This document shows, in pieces, positions 16,011 to 24,338 of a stretch of DNA of 40,210 nt. Made by a program: the position numbers and the translations under genes. The notes beneath the pieces are model-generated. The model made no database searches. It saw only the letters and a program-made list of their open reading frames with translations, and had not been told where the DNA came from. This DNA comes from an uncultured Collinsella sp. (GTDB lineage: Bacteria > Actinomycetota > Coriobacteriia > Coriobacteriales > Coriobacteriaceae): positions 1 to 40,210 of the forward strand of contig UROM01000004.1 of the NCBI GenBank assembly GCA_900549455.1, in the 5' to 3' direction. The number at the start of each line of letters is the position of its first letter. Position 1 is the first letter of the stretch.

Positions 16011-17354
16011 ATGTTCGACAAAGTGCTCATCGCCAACCGCGGCGAGGTCGCGGTCCGTGTTATCCGCGCGTGCCGCGATATGGGCATCAAGACCGTCGCC
16101 GTCTACTCCACGGCCGATGCGGACGCGCTGCACGTGCAACTTGCCGACGAGGCGTATTGCATCGGCGGCCCGCGTCTTGCCGAGAGCTACCTCAACGACG
16201 ATGCCGTGCTCACCTGTGCCGTAAAGTCGGGCGCAAAGGCGATCCATCCTGGGTACGGCTTCTTTTCCGAGAAGGCGAGCTTTGTACGCGACTGCGACAA
16301 GTATGGCCTGGCTTTTGTCGGTCCTTCGGCCGAGGTGATCGACAGCATGGGCGACAAGGACGCCGCACGCCGAACGGCTGCCGCGGCGGGCGTGCCCATC
16401 GTGCCGGGCTGCGATTTGCTCAAAAGTCCCGAGGAGGCGACGGCCGAGGCCGAGCGCATTGGCTGTCCCGTGCTCATTAAGGCGCGCGCGGGCGGTGGCG
16501 GTCGCGGCATTCGCAAGGTCGAGCGCGTGGAAGATGCGGCAAAGGCGTTCATCGAGGCGCGTGCCGAGGGCGAGGCCGTTTTTGGCGACGGCGAGTGCTA
16601 CATGGAGAAGTTCGTCGCGCCGGCGCACCACGTCGAGGTACAGATTATGGCCGATAAGCAGGGCCATGTGTTTTCGCTCGGCGAGCGCGAGTGCTCGGTG
16701 CAGCGCCGCAACCAAAAGCTGATCGAGGAGAGCCCCGCGCCGTGCCTCGACGGACACGACGACATTCGTGCTCGCATGCACAAGGCAGCGCGTGACCTGG
16801 CTCGTGCCGTCGGCTACGAAGGAGCCGGTACCATCGAGTTTCTGTATTCGGACGACGGCAATTTCTACTTTATGGAAATGAACACGCGCTTGCAGGTGGA
16901 GCACCCGGTTACGGAGTTTGTGACCGATACCGACTTGGTCAAGTGGCAGCTGCGCGTGGCAGCCGGCCAGCCTCTGCCCTTTGAGCAGGAGGATATGCCG
17001 GTCCGCAACCACGCCATGGAGTGCCGCATCAATGCCGAAACGCCGGACTTTCTGCCGTCATGTGGAACGGTCACCGCGTTGCGTGTGCCGGGTGGTCCGC
17101 GCGTGCGCTGGGATTCCGCCATGTTTACCGGTGCGAAAGTTCCGCCGTACTACGACTCCATGCTTGGCAAGCTCATCGTGTGTGCGCCCACGCGTGACGG
17201 CGCCATTCGCAAGATGCGCTCGGCCCTGGGCGAGCTCGTGATTGAGGGCGTGAGCGAAAACAGCGAGCTTCAGCTCGACGTGCTGGCAAACGACGAGTTC
17301 TTGTCGGGCATGTATCACACCGATCTGATGGGGCATCTCTATGCTGATGAATAG
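16011..17354 (+). CDS. accC: Biotin carboxylase subunit of acetyl-CoA carboxylase
   Basis: AccC uses ATP to carboxylate the biotin on AccB with bicarbonate. It has 447 residues, normal length. Visible: FDKVLIANRGEVAVRVIRAC at the start, HPGYGFFSE, the glycine-rich ATP-grasp loop KARAGGGGRGIRKV at about residues 159-172, HHVEVQIMAD, the catalytic region FYFMEMNTRLQVEHPVTE, and the C-terminal PPYYDSMLGKLI. ATG 16011 follows AAGGAAGG; the open frame extends further upstream inside fabZ but that part is not protein-like. Its end overlaps the accDA start by 14 bases, which implies coupling. Confidence 0.96.
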   Translation: MFDKVLIANRGEVAVRVIRACRDMGIKTVAVYSTADADALHVQLADEAYCIGGPRLAESYLNDDAVLTCAVKSGAKAIHPGYGFFSEKASFVRDCDKYGLAFVGPSAEVIDSMGDKDAARRTAAAAGVPIVPGCDLLKSPEEATAEAERIGCPVLIKARAGGGGRGIRKVERVEDAAKAFIEARAEGEAVFGDGECYMEKFVAPAHHVEVQIMADKQGHVFSLGERECSVQRRNQKLIEESPAPCLDGHDDIRARMHKAARDLARAVGYEGAGTIEFLYSDDGNFYFMEMNTRLQVEHPVTEFVTDTDLVKWQLRVAAGQPLPFEQEDMPVRNHAMECRINAETPDFLPSCGTVTALRVPGGPRVRWDSAMFTGAKVPPYYDSMLGKLIVCAPTRDGAIRKMRSALGELVIEGVSENSELQLDVLANDEFLSGMYHTDLMGHLYADE

Positions 17355-19065
17355 AAAAGCGAAGACGGTCAACGTCCTCGAGGGACCGATGACCGAGTCG
17401 TGCGCCGAGTTTCCCGCGCGCCACGTGTTTATCAAGTGCCCGGAGTGCCGCCGCGTGATCGATGAGGCACGCCTGCACGACAACCTCGAGGTCTGCCCTC
17501 GTTGCGGCAAACACTTTCGCGTGAGCGGTCGCGCGCGCATGCGCATGACGGTCGACGAGGGCACGTTTGAGGAATGGGATGCCAATCTGGCGTCGGAGGA
17601 CTTCCTCTCGTTTCCCGGCTATGCCGACAAGCTCAAGAGCGTGAGCGAGCGTTCGGGCGAGCGCGATGCCGTTGTGTGCGGCAGGGGCAAAATCTGCGGT
17701 TGCGATACCGCGCTCTTCTTTATGGACGCCAACTTTATGATGGGCTCGATGGGCTCCGTGGTGGGCGAGAAGATCTGTCGCACATTTGAGCGTGCGACCG
17801 AGCTGGGATTGCCGGTTGTCGGCTTTACCGTTTCGGGCGGTGCGCGCATGCAGGAGGGCGTGACCTCGCTTATGCAGATGGCCAAGATTTCTGCGGCGGT
17901 TAGGCGCCACAGTGAGGCGGGCGGCCTGTATGTCACGGTGCTCACCGACCCCACGACCGGAGGCGTAACCGCGAGCTTTGCCATGGAGGGCGACATTATC
18001 CTGGCCGAGCCCGATGCCCTGACGGCATTTGCCGGCCCGCGCGTGATCGAGCAGAACATGCACAAGCGCCTGCCCAAGGGATTCCAGCGCTCCGAGTTTT
18101 TGCTGGAGCACGGCTTTTGCGATGCCGTTGTTCCGCGTGGCGAGATTGCACTCACGGTAGGCGAGCTGCTGGCGCTGCACGAAGGGCACGCGCCCGGCCT
18201 GGGGGCACCGCATGAGATCGTGCATACGGGTCGTCGCGGCAAAAAGCTGGGACACTTGTTCAAGCGCTCGACCGCACCAAAAACCGCGCTCGAGATTGTC
18301 AAGCAGACCCGCTCGGCAGATCGCGCCACGGCGGGCGAGATGATCTCACTGGGCCTGGATGGATTTGTGGAGCTGCATGGCGACCGTTACTTTGGCGACG
18401 ACGCCGCCGTGGTGGCTGGCATTGGCTGGAAAGACGGGCGACCCGTGACGGTTATCGCCGTCGAGCGCGGTACCACGACCAAAGAGCGCATGCGTCGCAA
18501 CTTTGGTATGGCACATCCCGAGGGCTACCGCAAAGCGCGTCGCCTTATGCGCCAGGCCGAAAAGTTTGGTCGACCGGTTCTGTGTCTGGTCGATACTTCG
18601 GGCGCGTTTTGCGGCATCGGTGCCGAGGAGCGCGGCCAGGGCGAGGCGATTGCCCAGAATCTCATGGAGATGAGCGGCCTCAAGACGCCGATTGTCTCGG
18701 TGGTGACAGGCGAGGGCGGCTCTGGTGGCGCGCTGGCGCTGTCCGTGGCCGACCGCATCCTGATGCTCTCGAGCTCGGCCTATTCGGTCGTGAGCCCCGA
18801 GGCCTGTGCGTCGATCCTGTGGAAGGATACCGAGCGCGCGAATGAGGCCGCCGAGGCGCTTAAGCTCACGGCCCCCGATCTGTTGGCGCTCGGCATCATC
18901 GACGGCATTGTTGACGATAGGGGCCTGTCGCATGAGGAGATCGCCGGTGCCGTCATGTCCTCGGCATTTGATGCCTTCGATACGCTTGGGCAGCTCGACG
19001 ACGCGACCCTCACAAACCTCCGCTACGAAAAGTACCGCGCAATCGGTCAGTACCGCACGATGTGA
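17341..19065 (+). CDS. accDA: Fused acetyl-CoA carboxyltransferase, beta plus alpha (AccD-AccA)
   Basis: One 574-residue chain carries both carboxyltransferase subunits, which usually are separate and form an alpha2-beta2 complex. Residues about 25-285 are AccD: a zinc ribbon with two Cys pairs (KCPECRR and VCPRCGKHF), FMDANFMMGSMGSVVGEK, SGGARMQEG, and LTDPTTGGVTASFAM. Residues about 290-574 are AccA: LDGFVELHGDRYFGDDAAVV, KERMRRNFGMAHPEGYRKA, LVDTSGAFCGIGAEERGQGEAIA, and GEGGSGGALAL. The linker is short (LHEGHAPGLGAPHEIVHTG). The normal ~60-residue AccA N-terminal helix region is shortened. There is no stop or frameshift between the halves. Start ATG 17341 overlaps accC; ATG 17347 is an alternative. 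Confidence 0.94.
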   Translation: MLMNRKAKTVNVLEGPMTESCAEFPARHVFIKCPECRRVIDEARLHDNLEVCPRCGKHFRVSGRARMRMTVDEGTFEEWDANLASEDFLSFPGYADKLKSVSERSGERDAVVCGRGKICGCDTALFFMDANFMMGSMGSVVGEKICRTFERATELGLPVVGFTVSGGARMQEGVTSLMQMAKISAAVRRHSEAGGLYVTVLTDPTTGGVTASFAMEGDIILAEPDALTAFAGPRVIEQNMHKRLPKGFQRSEFLLEHGFCDAVVPRGEIALTVGELLALHEGHAPGLGAPHEIVHTGRRGKKLGHLFKRSTAPKTALEIVKQTRSADRATAGEMISLGLDGFVELHGDRYFGDDAAVVAGIGWKDGRPVTVIAVERGTTTKERMRRNFGMAHPEGYRKARRLMRQAEKFGRPVLCLVDTSGAFCGIGAEERGQGEAIAQNLMEMSGLKTPIVSVVTGEGGSGGALALSVADRILMLSSSAYSVVSPEACASILWKDTERANEAAEALKLTAPDLLALGIIDGIVDDRGLSHEEIAGAVMSSAFDAFDTLGQLDDATLTNLRYEKYRAIGQYRTM

Positions 19066-19081
19066 CAAAGGGACAGCCCGC

Positions 19082-20320
19082 ATGTCATATTGGGAAAGGC
19101 GTTCCATGCTACAAGTTTCTAACACCTCGTTTACAACGTCGGTTTCAACAAACGCCATGGCCGTGGTGGACTATCTGTCCAAAAGCATGATGTCGGCGCT
19201 GCCGTTTATTGTCTGCGCGGCTTTGTTCCGCACCGTCGCCGTCATTATGGGCGAAGGCATGCTGGGCCTGTGGTCGGCCGATTCCGAAATCTATCGCCTG
19301 TTCTACAGTTGGCTCTATAACGCCGGCTACTACTTTTTGCCCATTTATCTTGGTTGGGCGGCCGCCCGCCAGCTCGGTTGCTCGGAGCAGCTGGGCATGA
19401 TGCTGGGCGGCGTATTGATTGCGCCCGATTTGCTTAAGCTCGTCGATGCCGCATCGACGACGGGGGCATCGATGACTTCCGTGTATGGCCTGCTTCCCGC
19501 GCCGGTTAACGATTACACGACGACTGTTATTCCGGTTCTCATCTCGGTGCCTGTGCTATGGCGAGTGGAGTGTTTCTTTCGGCGCGTTATCCCTAAGGCC
19601 GTAGCGTTTTCGTTCGTTCCGTTTGCGACCATGCTCGTTATGGTTCCGGTTTCGCTGTGTATTACGGCGCCGGCGGGCAGCTATCTGGGCATGCTGTTGG
19701 GCCAGCTTATGTTTATGCTTGGCAATTCCGGTGGCATCGTGTCACTGCTCACGCTCATGGGGCTTGCCGCGGGCTGGGAGTTCCTTAAGATCGCGGGCGT
19801 CAGCAACGTTGTCCTGTCGCTCGCCTATGCGCAGTTTATGAGTGTGGGAACGGATTCGTGCATCCTGATCGCCGCGACGATGGCAACGTTTGCCGTTTGG
19901 GGTATGCCTTTTGGCGCGTCGCTCCGCGTTGCGGATAAGGACGAGAAGGCGCTCATGCTAGGCTATGCGATCTCGGGCGTGCTTGGCGGCGTAAGCGAGC
20001 CGGCGCTGTACGGTTGCGGCTTTAAATATGGCAGGTGCCTGACGTGCATGGCCATTGGCGGCGCCGTCGGAGGCCTTGTTGCGGCCGTGGGCCACGTTAC
20101 GGCCTATACCATCGGCATGACGAATGTCCTCATGGTCATTGGCTTTGCCACGGGCGGCATCTCGAACCTGCTGTGGTGCTGCGTTGCCGGCGGCACAGCA
20201 TTTGCGGCGTCTGCGGCGCTGAGCTACTGCTTTGGCGTGGTGCCGACGAAGGGACAGGCGACGGGGGACGGAGCCGATTCGCCCGAAACAGTGGCGAGCG
20301 CTGCTGAAGTAAGCGCATAA
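19082..20320 (+). CDS. PTS transporter EIIC component, glucose/beta-glucoside superfamily
   Basis: A 412-residue membrane protein with about ten hydrophobic segments and the family signature GVLGGVSEPALYGCGFKYGR at about residues 300-320 (the GISEPAIYG motif of BglF/ScrA-type IIC domains). It would form the sugar channel of a phosphoenolpyruvate phosphotransferase permease. No EIIA or EIIB domain is fused: residues after about 390 are a polar tail. No IIA/IIB or glycosidase gene is nearby, so it must borrow partners or be degenerate in function. It starts 16 bases after accDA with AAAGGGA 8 bases ahead of ATG 19082; ATG 19106 with GGAAAGG is an alternative start. Sugar specificity is not readable. 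Confidence 0.82.
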   Translation: MSYWERRSMLQVSNTSFTTSVSTNAMAVVDYLSKSMMSALPFIVCAALFRTVAVIMGEGMLGLWSADSEIYRLFYSWLYNAGYYFLPIYLGWAAARQLGCSEQLGMMLGGVLIAPDLLKLVDAASTTGASMTSVYGLLPAPVNDYTTTVIPVLISVPVLWRVECFFRRVIPKAVAFSFVPFATMLVMVPVSLCITAPAGSYLGMLLGQLMFMLGNSGGIVSLLTLMGLAAGWEFLKIAGVSNVVLSLAYAQFMSVGTDSCILIAATMATFAVWGMPFGASLRVADKDEKALMLGYAISGVLGGVSEPALYGCGFKYGRCLTCMAIGGAVGGLVAAVGHVTAYTIGMTNVLMVIGFATGGISNLLWCCVAGGTAFAASAALSYCFGVVPTKGQATGDGADSPETVASAAEVSA

Positions 20321-20358
20321 ACCTGTGCGACAAAAGGACGATCCCTTTGTTGTGTTCC

Positions 20359-20390
20359 AAGGCCGTGGCTCGTGTGGGCTGCGGCCTTTT
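20359..20390 (+). terminator. Intrinsic terminator after the PTS gene
   Basis: AAGGCCG (20359-20365) pairs with CGGCCTT (20382-20388), followed by TT. It ends the long fab-acc-PTS transcription unit. Confidence 0.75.
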
Positions 20391-20469
20391 GTATCTTGAG
20401 GACAAAGTGGCTACACTACAATCCGTTTGAGCAATAGATATATAGGTAGTACCGTGGGGGCGGATATAG

Positions 20470-21624
20470 ATGGTCGAGTGGATTGTTAGGCGCGCACAGG
20501 GCGATCGTGCGCGTGTGGGCACGTTAGCGGGCATGGTGTGTATTGTCGCCAATGTTGCGCTTTGTGCTGCGAAGGGTGCAATTGGTGTGGTTTCGGGATC
20601 GGTTTCGATTGTGGCGGATGCCATGAACAACCTGTCCGATGCCAGCTCGAATATCGTGAGCGTGCTGGGCTTTAAGCTGGCGAGCAAGCCGGCCGACCCC
20701 GAGCATCCTTACGGCCACGGTCGCTACGAGTATCTCTCGGGTCTGGTCGTGGCGGCACTCGTGCTGCTGATTGGCGTTGAGCTGGTGAAGTCCTCGGTCG
20801 AGCGCGTCATCCGCCCCGAACCTGTCGAGTTCTCGCTTGCCCTGGTGGCAGTTCTCGTGCTTTCGATGGTCGTAAAGCTCTGGATGGCGGCCCTCAACCA
20901 AAAGCTCGGCGATCGCATTGAGTCCGAGACGCTGCATGCGACCGCGCAGGATTCCAAGAACGATGTTCTTGCCACGGGCGCCGTACTGGCGTGCGCAATT
21001 GTTTCGCAGGTGACGGGCATCAACCTTGACGCTTGGGTCGGCCTTGCCGTTGGTGCCTATATTGGCTGGAGCGGTTTTGAACTCATCCAGGATACGGTGA
21101 GCCCGCTTTTGGGCCAGACGCCCGATCCTAAGCTGGTCAAGCACATCCGAGACAAGATCATGAGCTATCCCGGCGTTTTGGGCGTTCACGATCTGATGGT
21201 TCACGACTATGGCCCGGGCAGGAAATTCGCAAGCGCTCACGCCGAGATGGCGGCCGAAGCCAGCCCGATGGAAAGTCACGACACGCTCGACAATATTGAG
21301 CAGGCGTTTAGGAACGAAGACGGCATGATTGTCACGCTCCATTACGACCCCATCGTGACCGACGATCCAAAGGTGGCGAGCATGCGCCTGCGCATCAACG
21401 CAATGGCTCAGGAGATCGATAGCCGCCTTTCGATTCACGACCTTCGCTGCGTGCCGGGTCCTACGCACACCAACGTGATCTTTGACTGCGTACGTCCCTC
21501 GGATCTGCAGATGAGCGCCGAAGACGTAAAACACGCGCTGGCACAACGGGTCGAATCGGAATATCCCAAGTCGATTGCCAAGATTACGATCGACGAAGAC
21601 TACGTAGGCCATACCCACGAGTAG
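20470..21624 (+). CDS. Cation diffusion facilitator (CDF) metal transporter
   Basis: A 384-residue CDF protein, which exports Zn2+, Mn2+ or Fe2+ against protons as a membrane dimer. Six hydrophobic segments fill residues about 15-215. Metal-site motifs are visible: VADAMNNLSDASSN in TM2 (Asp positions), HPYGHGRYEYLSG in the following loop, and DSKNDVLATGAV in TM5. A cytoplasmic C-terminal dimerisation domain follows (GVLGVHDLMVHDYGPGRKFASAHAEM), with extra sequence to the end, longer than the ~300-residue minimal family. ATG 20470 follows GGGGGCGG. It stands alone between a terminator and the phosphatase gene 39 bases on. The metal cannot be told from this sequence. Confidence 0.88.
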   Translation: MVEWIVRRAQGDRARVGTLAGMVCIVANVALCAAKGAIGVVSGSVSIVADAMNNLSDASSNIVSVLGFKLASKPADPEHPYGHGRYEYLSGLVVAALVLLIGVELVKSSVERVIRPEPVEFSLALVAVLVLSMVVKLWMAALNQKLGDRIESETLHATAQDSKNDVLATGAVLACAIVSQVTGINLDAWVGLAVGAYIGWSGFELIQDTVSPLLGQTPDPKLVKHIRDKIMSYPGVLGVHDLMVHDYGPGRKFASAHAEMAAEASPMESHDTLDNIEQAFRNEDGMIVTLHYDPIVTDDPKVASMRLRINAMAQEIDSRLSIHDLRCVPGPTHTNVIFDCVRPSDLQMSAEDVKHALAQRVESEYPKSIAKITIDEDYVGHTHE

Positions 21625-21663
21625 GGTTGCGCCTGCAAAGCAAGTTATACAGAAGGGGAGAAT

Positions 21664-22290
21664 ATGAAGCGTCTATATCTACTCCGCCACGGCCAGACAG
21701 AATTCAACGTCAAAAAGCTCGTCCAAGGTCGTTGCGATTCACCGCTCACCGATTTGGGCCGTCAGCAAGCCGGGATGGCAGCCGCATGGCTCAAGGACCA
21801 CGACGTTGTCCCCGACAAAGTGGTCTCATCACCCTTAGGCCGAGCCATGGACACCGCTAGTCTCGTTGCATGCGAGCTCCTCGGCCCGGACGCAGCAGTC
21901 GAGCCCTGCAAAGGCATCATCGAGCGCTGCTATGGAACCTTCGAGGAAGGCCCGCACGACGCGCTGCCTACCGACGTCTGGGATCCGGGCGAGGACCTGG
22001 TCCCCTTCGGAGGAGAAGGAAGCCGCGCGCTGCAAGAGCGCATGGTGGATGCGCTTACCAATATCATGGGCTCCGAGGGCATCGAAACCCTTCTAGCAGT
22101 AAGCCACGGCAGCGCCAGCCGCCAATTCATCAAGGCTGCCGCCCCAGAGGGCTTCGAGCTCCCAGCAAAACTCCCCAACTGCGCCATCATGATCTTTGAT
22201 TTTGACGAGGAAAAGCCGCAAGCAGAAGGCGAGCCAATGCAGTGTAAGTTCACCCTTCAGCAAATAGTGGACCCCCAACAAAGTAATTAG
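21664..22290 (+). CDS. Histidine phosphatase family protein (phosphoglycerate mutase-like)
   Basis: A 208-residue cytoplasmic phosphatase of the branch-1 histidine phosphatase superfamily. The phosphohistidine motif LLRHGQTEFN is at residues 6-15, with SSPLGRAMDTA (second Arg) at about 56 and the proton-donor region around IERCYGTFEEG; the second catalytic His lies in LLAVSHGSASRQF at about residue 145. These enzymes dephosphorylate small phosphorylated metabolites; a specific substrate cannot be assigned. It starts at ATG 21664 after AGAAGGGGAGAAT. It follows the CDF gene closely and is probably co-transcribed with it. Confidence 0.88.
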   Translation: MKRLYLLRHGQTEFNVKKLVQGRCDSPLTDLGRQQAGMAAAWLKDHDVVPDKVVSSPLGRAMDTASLVACELLGPDAAVEPCKGIIERCYGTFEEGPHDALPTDVWDPGEDLVPFGGEGSRALQERMVDALTNIMGSEGIETLLAVSHGSASRQFIKAAAPEGFELPAKLPNCAIMIFDFDEEKPQAEGEPMQCKFTLQQIVDPQQSN

Positions 22291-22334
22291 CTGAGCGAGC
22301 AGAGTTAAGCAGACATCAACGTGTCGTCTCCCGA

Positions 22335-22471
22335 GCTTGGCAGAGGGGCGGCGAAATATATTAAGTTTGTCGCGAGTTCCGCACGCAAAGGAAAGCACTT
22401 AATGTGCTTTCCGTCTTGCGCAGGACTGTAGAGCAGCAAACTTAATATATTTCGCCGCCCCTCTGCCAAGC
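22335..22471. repeat. 137-bp fold-back element with 35-bp perfect inverted arms
   Basis: Bases 22335-22369 are the exact reverse complement of 22437-22471 (outer end GCTTGGCAGAGGGGCGG). The 67-base interior also folds: GGAAAGCAC/GTGCTTTCC around a TTAAT loop (22390-22412), with further GCAA/TTGC and GTTCC/GGACT pairing. The whole element can form one near-continuous hairpin. It could act as a terminator after the phosphatase gene, but its size suggests a MITE-like dispersed element. I see no clear target-site duplication. Confidence 0.9.
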
Positions 22472-22529
22472 CCAGGCGACTCCACGCACTTTACCTGCGT
22501 AAACAATGTGAGTGAAATATGAATCTCGA

Positions 22530-22555
22530 TGGATACGCCCGCAGCCGTGTATACT
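22530..22555 (+). promoter_or_regulatory. 26-bp element shared with the rplB upstream region; probable promoter of rplC
   Basis: These 26 bases match 24394-24419 at 24 positions. Both end in AGCCGTGTATAC; here the end reads TATACT (22551-22556), a plausible -10 box. No good -35 box lies at the normal distance, so the conserved upstream part may replace it. Placement 190-210 bases ahead of rplC fits a promoter for the ribosomal operon. Confidence 0.5.
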
Positions 22556-22556
22556 A

Positions 22557-22738
22557 AACAGCTGTGTGTAACCAGGGGAGTATTCTGGCTGGACAAAATG
22601 CCTGCTTAATAGGGTTGTCAGGTAGTCTGGGCGCAATACAAGACTGGGGAGCACGTCGTGTAAGTAGTGGTCCTCTAGGGGCGTACGCTCGGTGGTGTAC
22701 GCATTGTCCCAAGACCACGCGAGAGTTGGGATCATATC
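22557..22738 (+). promoter_or_regulatory. Structured leader upstream of rplC
   Basis: No protein-like frame is present. Three nested or serial hairpins can be drawn: CCAG/CTGG (22572-22588), AGTCT/AGACT (22624-22645), and a longer one with outer stem GTGGTC/GACCAC (22667-22672 with 22713-22718) around GCGTAC/GTACGC. It probably is a 5' leader controlling the ribosomal operon, by analogy with the L4-controlled S10 leader of E. coli. No match to a named leader class is claimed. Confidence 0.55.
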
Positions 22739-23359
22739 TTGATCAGCATGATTCTCGGCCGCAAGATTGGCATGACCCAGGTTTGGGACGAGGACGACAA
22801 CGTCGTTCCCGTCACGGTCATCCAGGCTGGCCCCTGCGCTGTCTCGCAGGTTAAAACTCAGGCAACCGACGGCTATGACGCCGTCCAGATCGGTTTCGGC
22901 GACATCAAGGCCAAGAACGTGAACAAGCCCATGGCTGGTCACTTCGCTAAGGCTGGCGTCGAGCCTGTCCGTTTCCTTCGTGAGGTCCGCGTCGAGAACG
23001 GCGAGGAGCACAAGGTCGGCGAGGTCGTCACCGTCGCTGATTTCGCTGATGTCGAGAAGGTCGACGTCATCGGTACCTCCAAGGGTAAGGGCTTCCAGGG
23101 TCGCATCAAGCGCTGGGGTCAGCGCCGCGGTCCTATGACGCATGGTTCTCACTTCCAGCGTCACCCCGGTTCTATCGGTCAGTGCGCCTATCCTGCGCGC
23201 GTCCTCAAGGGCGTCAAGATGGCCGGTCACATGGGTAACGAGCGCGTTACCGTCAAGAACCTTTCCGTTGTCCGCATCGATGCCGAGCAGAACCTCATCT
23301 TGGTCAAGGGCGCTGTCCCGGGTGCCAAGAATGGTCTCGTCGCCATCCGTATGGCCTAA
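22739..23359 (+). CDS. rplC: Ribosomal protein L3
   Basis: L3 binds 23S rRNA early in assembly of the large subunit. The 206-residue protein shows ILGRKIGMTQVWDEDDNVVPVTVI at the N-terminus, the GTSKGKGFQGRIKRWGQRRGPMTHGSHFQRHPGSIG core loop that reaches the peptidyl transferase centre, and MAGHMGNERVTVKN. TTG 22739 is preferred because GGGA (22728-22731) lies 7 bases upstream; ATG 22748 is the alternative. It is the first gene of the cluster here: rpsJ, which normally precedes it, is not found in the ~450 bases upstream. Confidence 0.96.
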   Translation: MISMILGRKIGMTQVWDEDDNVVPVTVIQAGPCAVSQVKTQATDGYDAVQIGFGDIKAKNVNKPMAGHFAKAGVEPVRFLREVRVENGEEHKVGEVVTVADFADVEKVDVIGTSKGKGFQGRIKRWGQRRGPMTHGSHFQRHPGSIGQCAYPARVLKGVKMAGHMGNERVTVKNLSVVRIDAEQNLILVKGAVPGAKNGLVAIRMA

Positions 23360-23405
23360 GGGCCCAGCCCATTTAGCCCAGCGTCATACCAAGGAGAACA
23401 CTTAA

Positions 23406-24032
23406 ATGGCAAAGTTTGAAGTAAAGAACAGCGAGGGCAAGAAGGTCGCCGAGGCCGAGCTCGCCGCTGAGGTGTACGGCATCGAGCCGAACATCCACGT
23501 TATGCACCACATCGTCAAGTGCCAGATGGCCTCTTGGCGTCAGGGCACCCAGTCCGCTAAGGGCCGCTCTGAGGTTTCCGGTGGCGGCAAGAAGCCTTGG
23601 CGTCAGAAGGGCACCGGCCGTGCCCGCCAGGGTTCCATCCGTGCTGCCCAGTGGCGTCACGGTGGCGTTGTCTTCGCCCCCAAGCCCCGTTCCTACGCTA
23701 AGCGTATGAACAACAAGGAGGTCAAGCTGGCTATGCGCTCTGCGCTGTCCGCCAAGCTGGCCGATGGCGAGCTTGTGCTCGTCGACGACTACGGCTTCGA
23801 GAAGCCTTCCACCAAGGCTGCCGTTGCCATGCTCAAGGCTCTCGGCCTTGAGGGCAAGCGTCTGACCATCATCGTTCGCGATGAGGACGTCAACGCCTAC
23901 CTGTCGTTCCGCAACATTCCCAAGACGTTCATCATCACTGCCGACGAGGCCAACACCTACGATCTCGTCAACAACAACGCCGTGCTGATGCCCGCCGACA
24001 TCGCCGCTCACTTCGGGGAGGTGCTTGCTTAA
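23406..24032 (+). CDS. rplD: Ribosomal protein L4
   Basis: L4 is a 23S rRNA-binding protein lining the exit tunnel; in many bacteria it also represses its own operon through the leader. The 208-residue sequence carries the tunnel-loop region KGRSEVSGGGKKPWRQKGTGRARQGSIRAAQWRHGGVVFAPKPRSY, followed by the globular C-terminal domain. ATG 23406 follows AAGGAGAACACTTAA. Its stop overlaps the rplW region with no gap. A structured leader sits ahead of rplC, so autoregulation is plausible but not shown. Confidence 0.97.
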   Translation: MAKFEVKNSEGKKVAEAELAAEVYGIEPNIHVMHHIVKCQMASWRQGTQSAKGRSEVSGGGKKPWRQKGTGRARQGSIRAAQWRHGGVVFAPKPRSYAKRMNNKEVKLAMRSALSAKLADGELVLVDDYGFEKPSTKAAVAMLKALGLEGKRLTIIVRDEDVNAYLSFRNIPKTFIITADEANTYDLVNNNAVLMPADIAAHFGEVLA

Positions 24033-24320
24033 ATGACCGCCCACGAGATCATCATCCGTCCGATCGTGTCCGAGCGTTCCTTCTCCGGCATGGAGCAGAA
24101 CAAGTACACGTTCGAGGTCGCCAAGGATGCTAACAAGTATCAGATCAAGGACGCTGTCGAGGAGATCTTCGGCGTCAAGGTCGTTCGCGTGAACACCCTG
24201 ACGGTCAAGCCCAAGACCAAGCGCGTGCGCTATGTCGCCGGCAAGACCCGTTCTTGGAAGAAGGCCATCGTCACGCTGGCCGAGGGCGACACCATCGAGG
24301 TCTTTGGCAACCAGGCCTAA
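24033..24320 (+). CDS. rplW: Ribosomal protein L23
   Basis: L23 lies at the exit of the ribosomal tunnel and docks trigger factor and SRP. Its 95 residues match the family: IIRPIVSERSFSGMEQNKYTFEVAKDANKYQIKDAVEEIFGVKV, then the basic loop KPKTKRVRY and the terminal VTLAEGDTIEVF. It starts immediately after the rplD stop with GGGGAGGTG as ribosome site inside rplD. A 179-base gap with its own structures separates it from rplB, unusual inside an S10 operon. Confidence 0.97.
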   Translation: MTAHEIIIRPIVSERSFSGMEQNKYTFEVAKDANKYQIKDAVEEIFGVKVVRVNTLTVKPKTKRVRYVAGKTRSWKKAIVTLAEGDTIEVFGNQA

Positions 24321-24338
24321 GACTCGCTGCTGTTGAGT

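Noticed and set aside
19060..19090. Another member of the GTCCC-core palindromes at the accDA-PTS junction
   Set aside because: TGACA...TGTCA around AGGGACAG fits loosely, but the arms are short and it overlaps the accDA stop and the probable start codon, so I do not list it as a repeat.
12859..19158. Long minus-strand open frames opposite the fab and acc genes
   Set aside because: High G+C makes antisense stops rare; products are Arg/Ala/His-rich, without motifs, and the plus-strand genes are certain.
22291..22738. Hidden rpsJ (S10) ahead of rplC
   Set aside because: No frame in this stretch resembles S10; the bases are taken by the fold-back element and leader hairpins.
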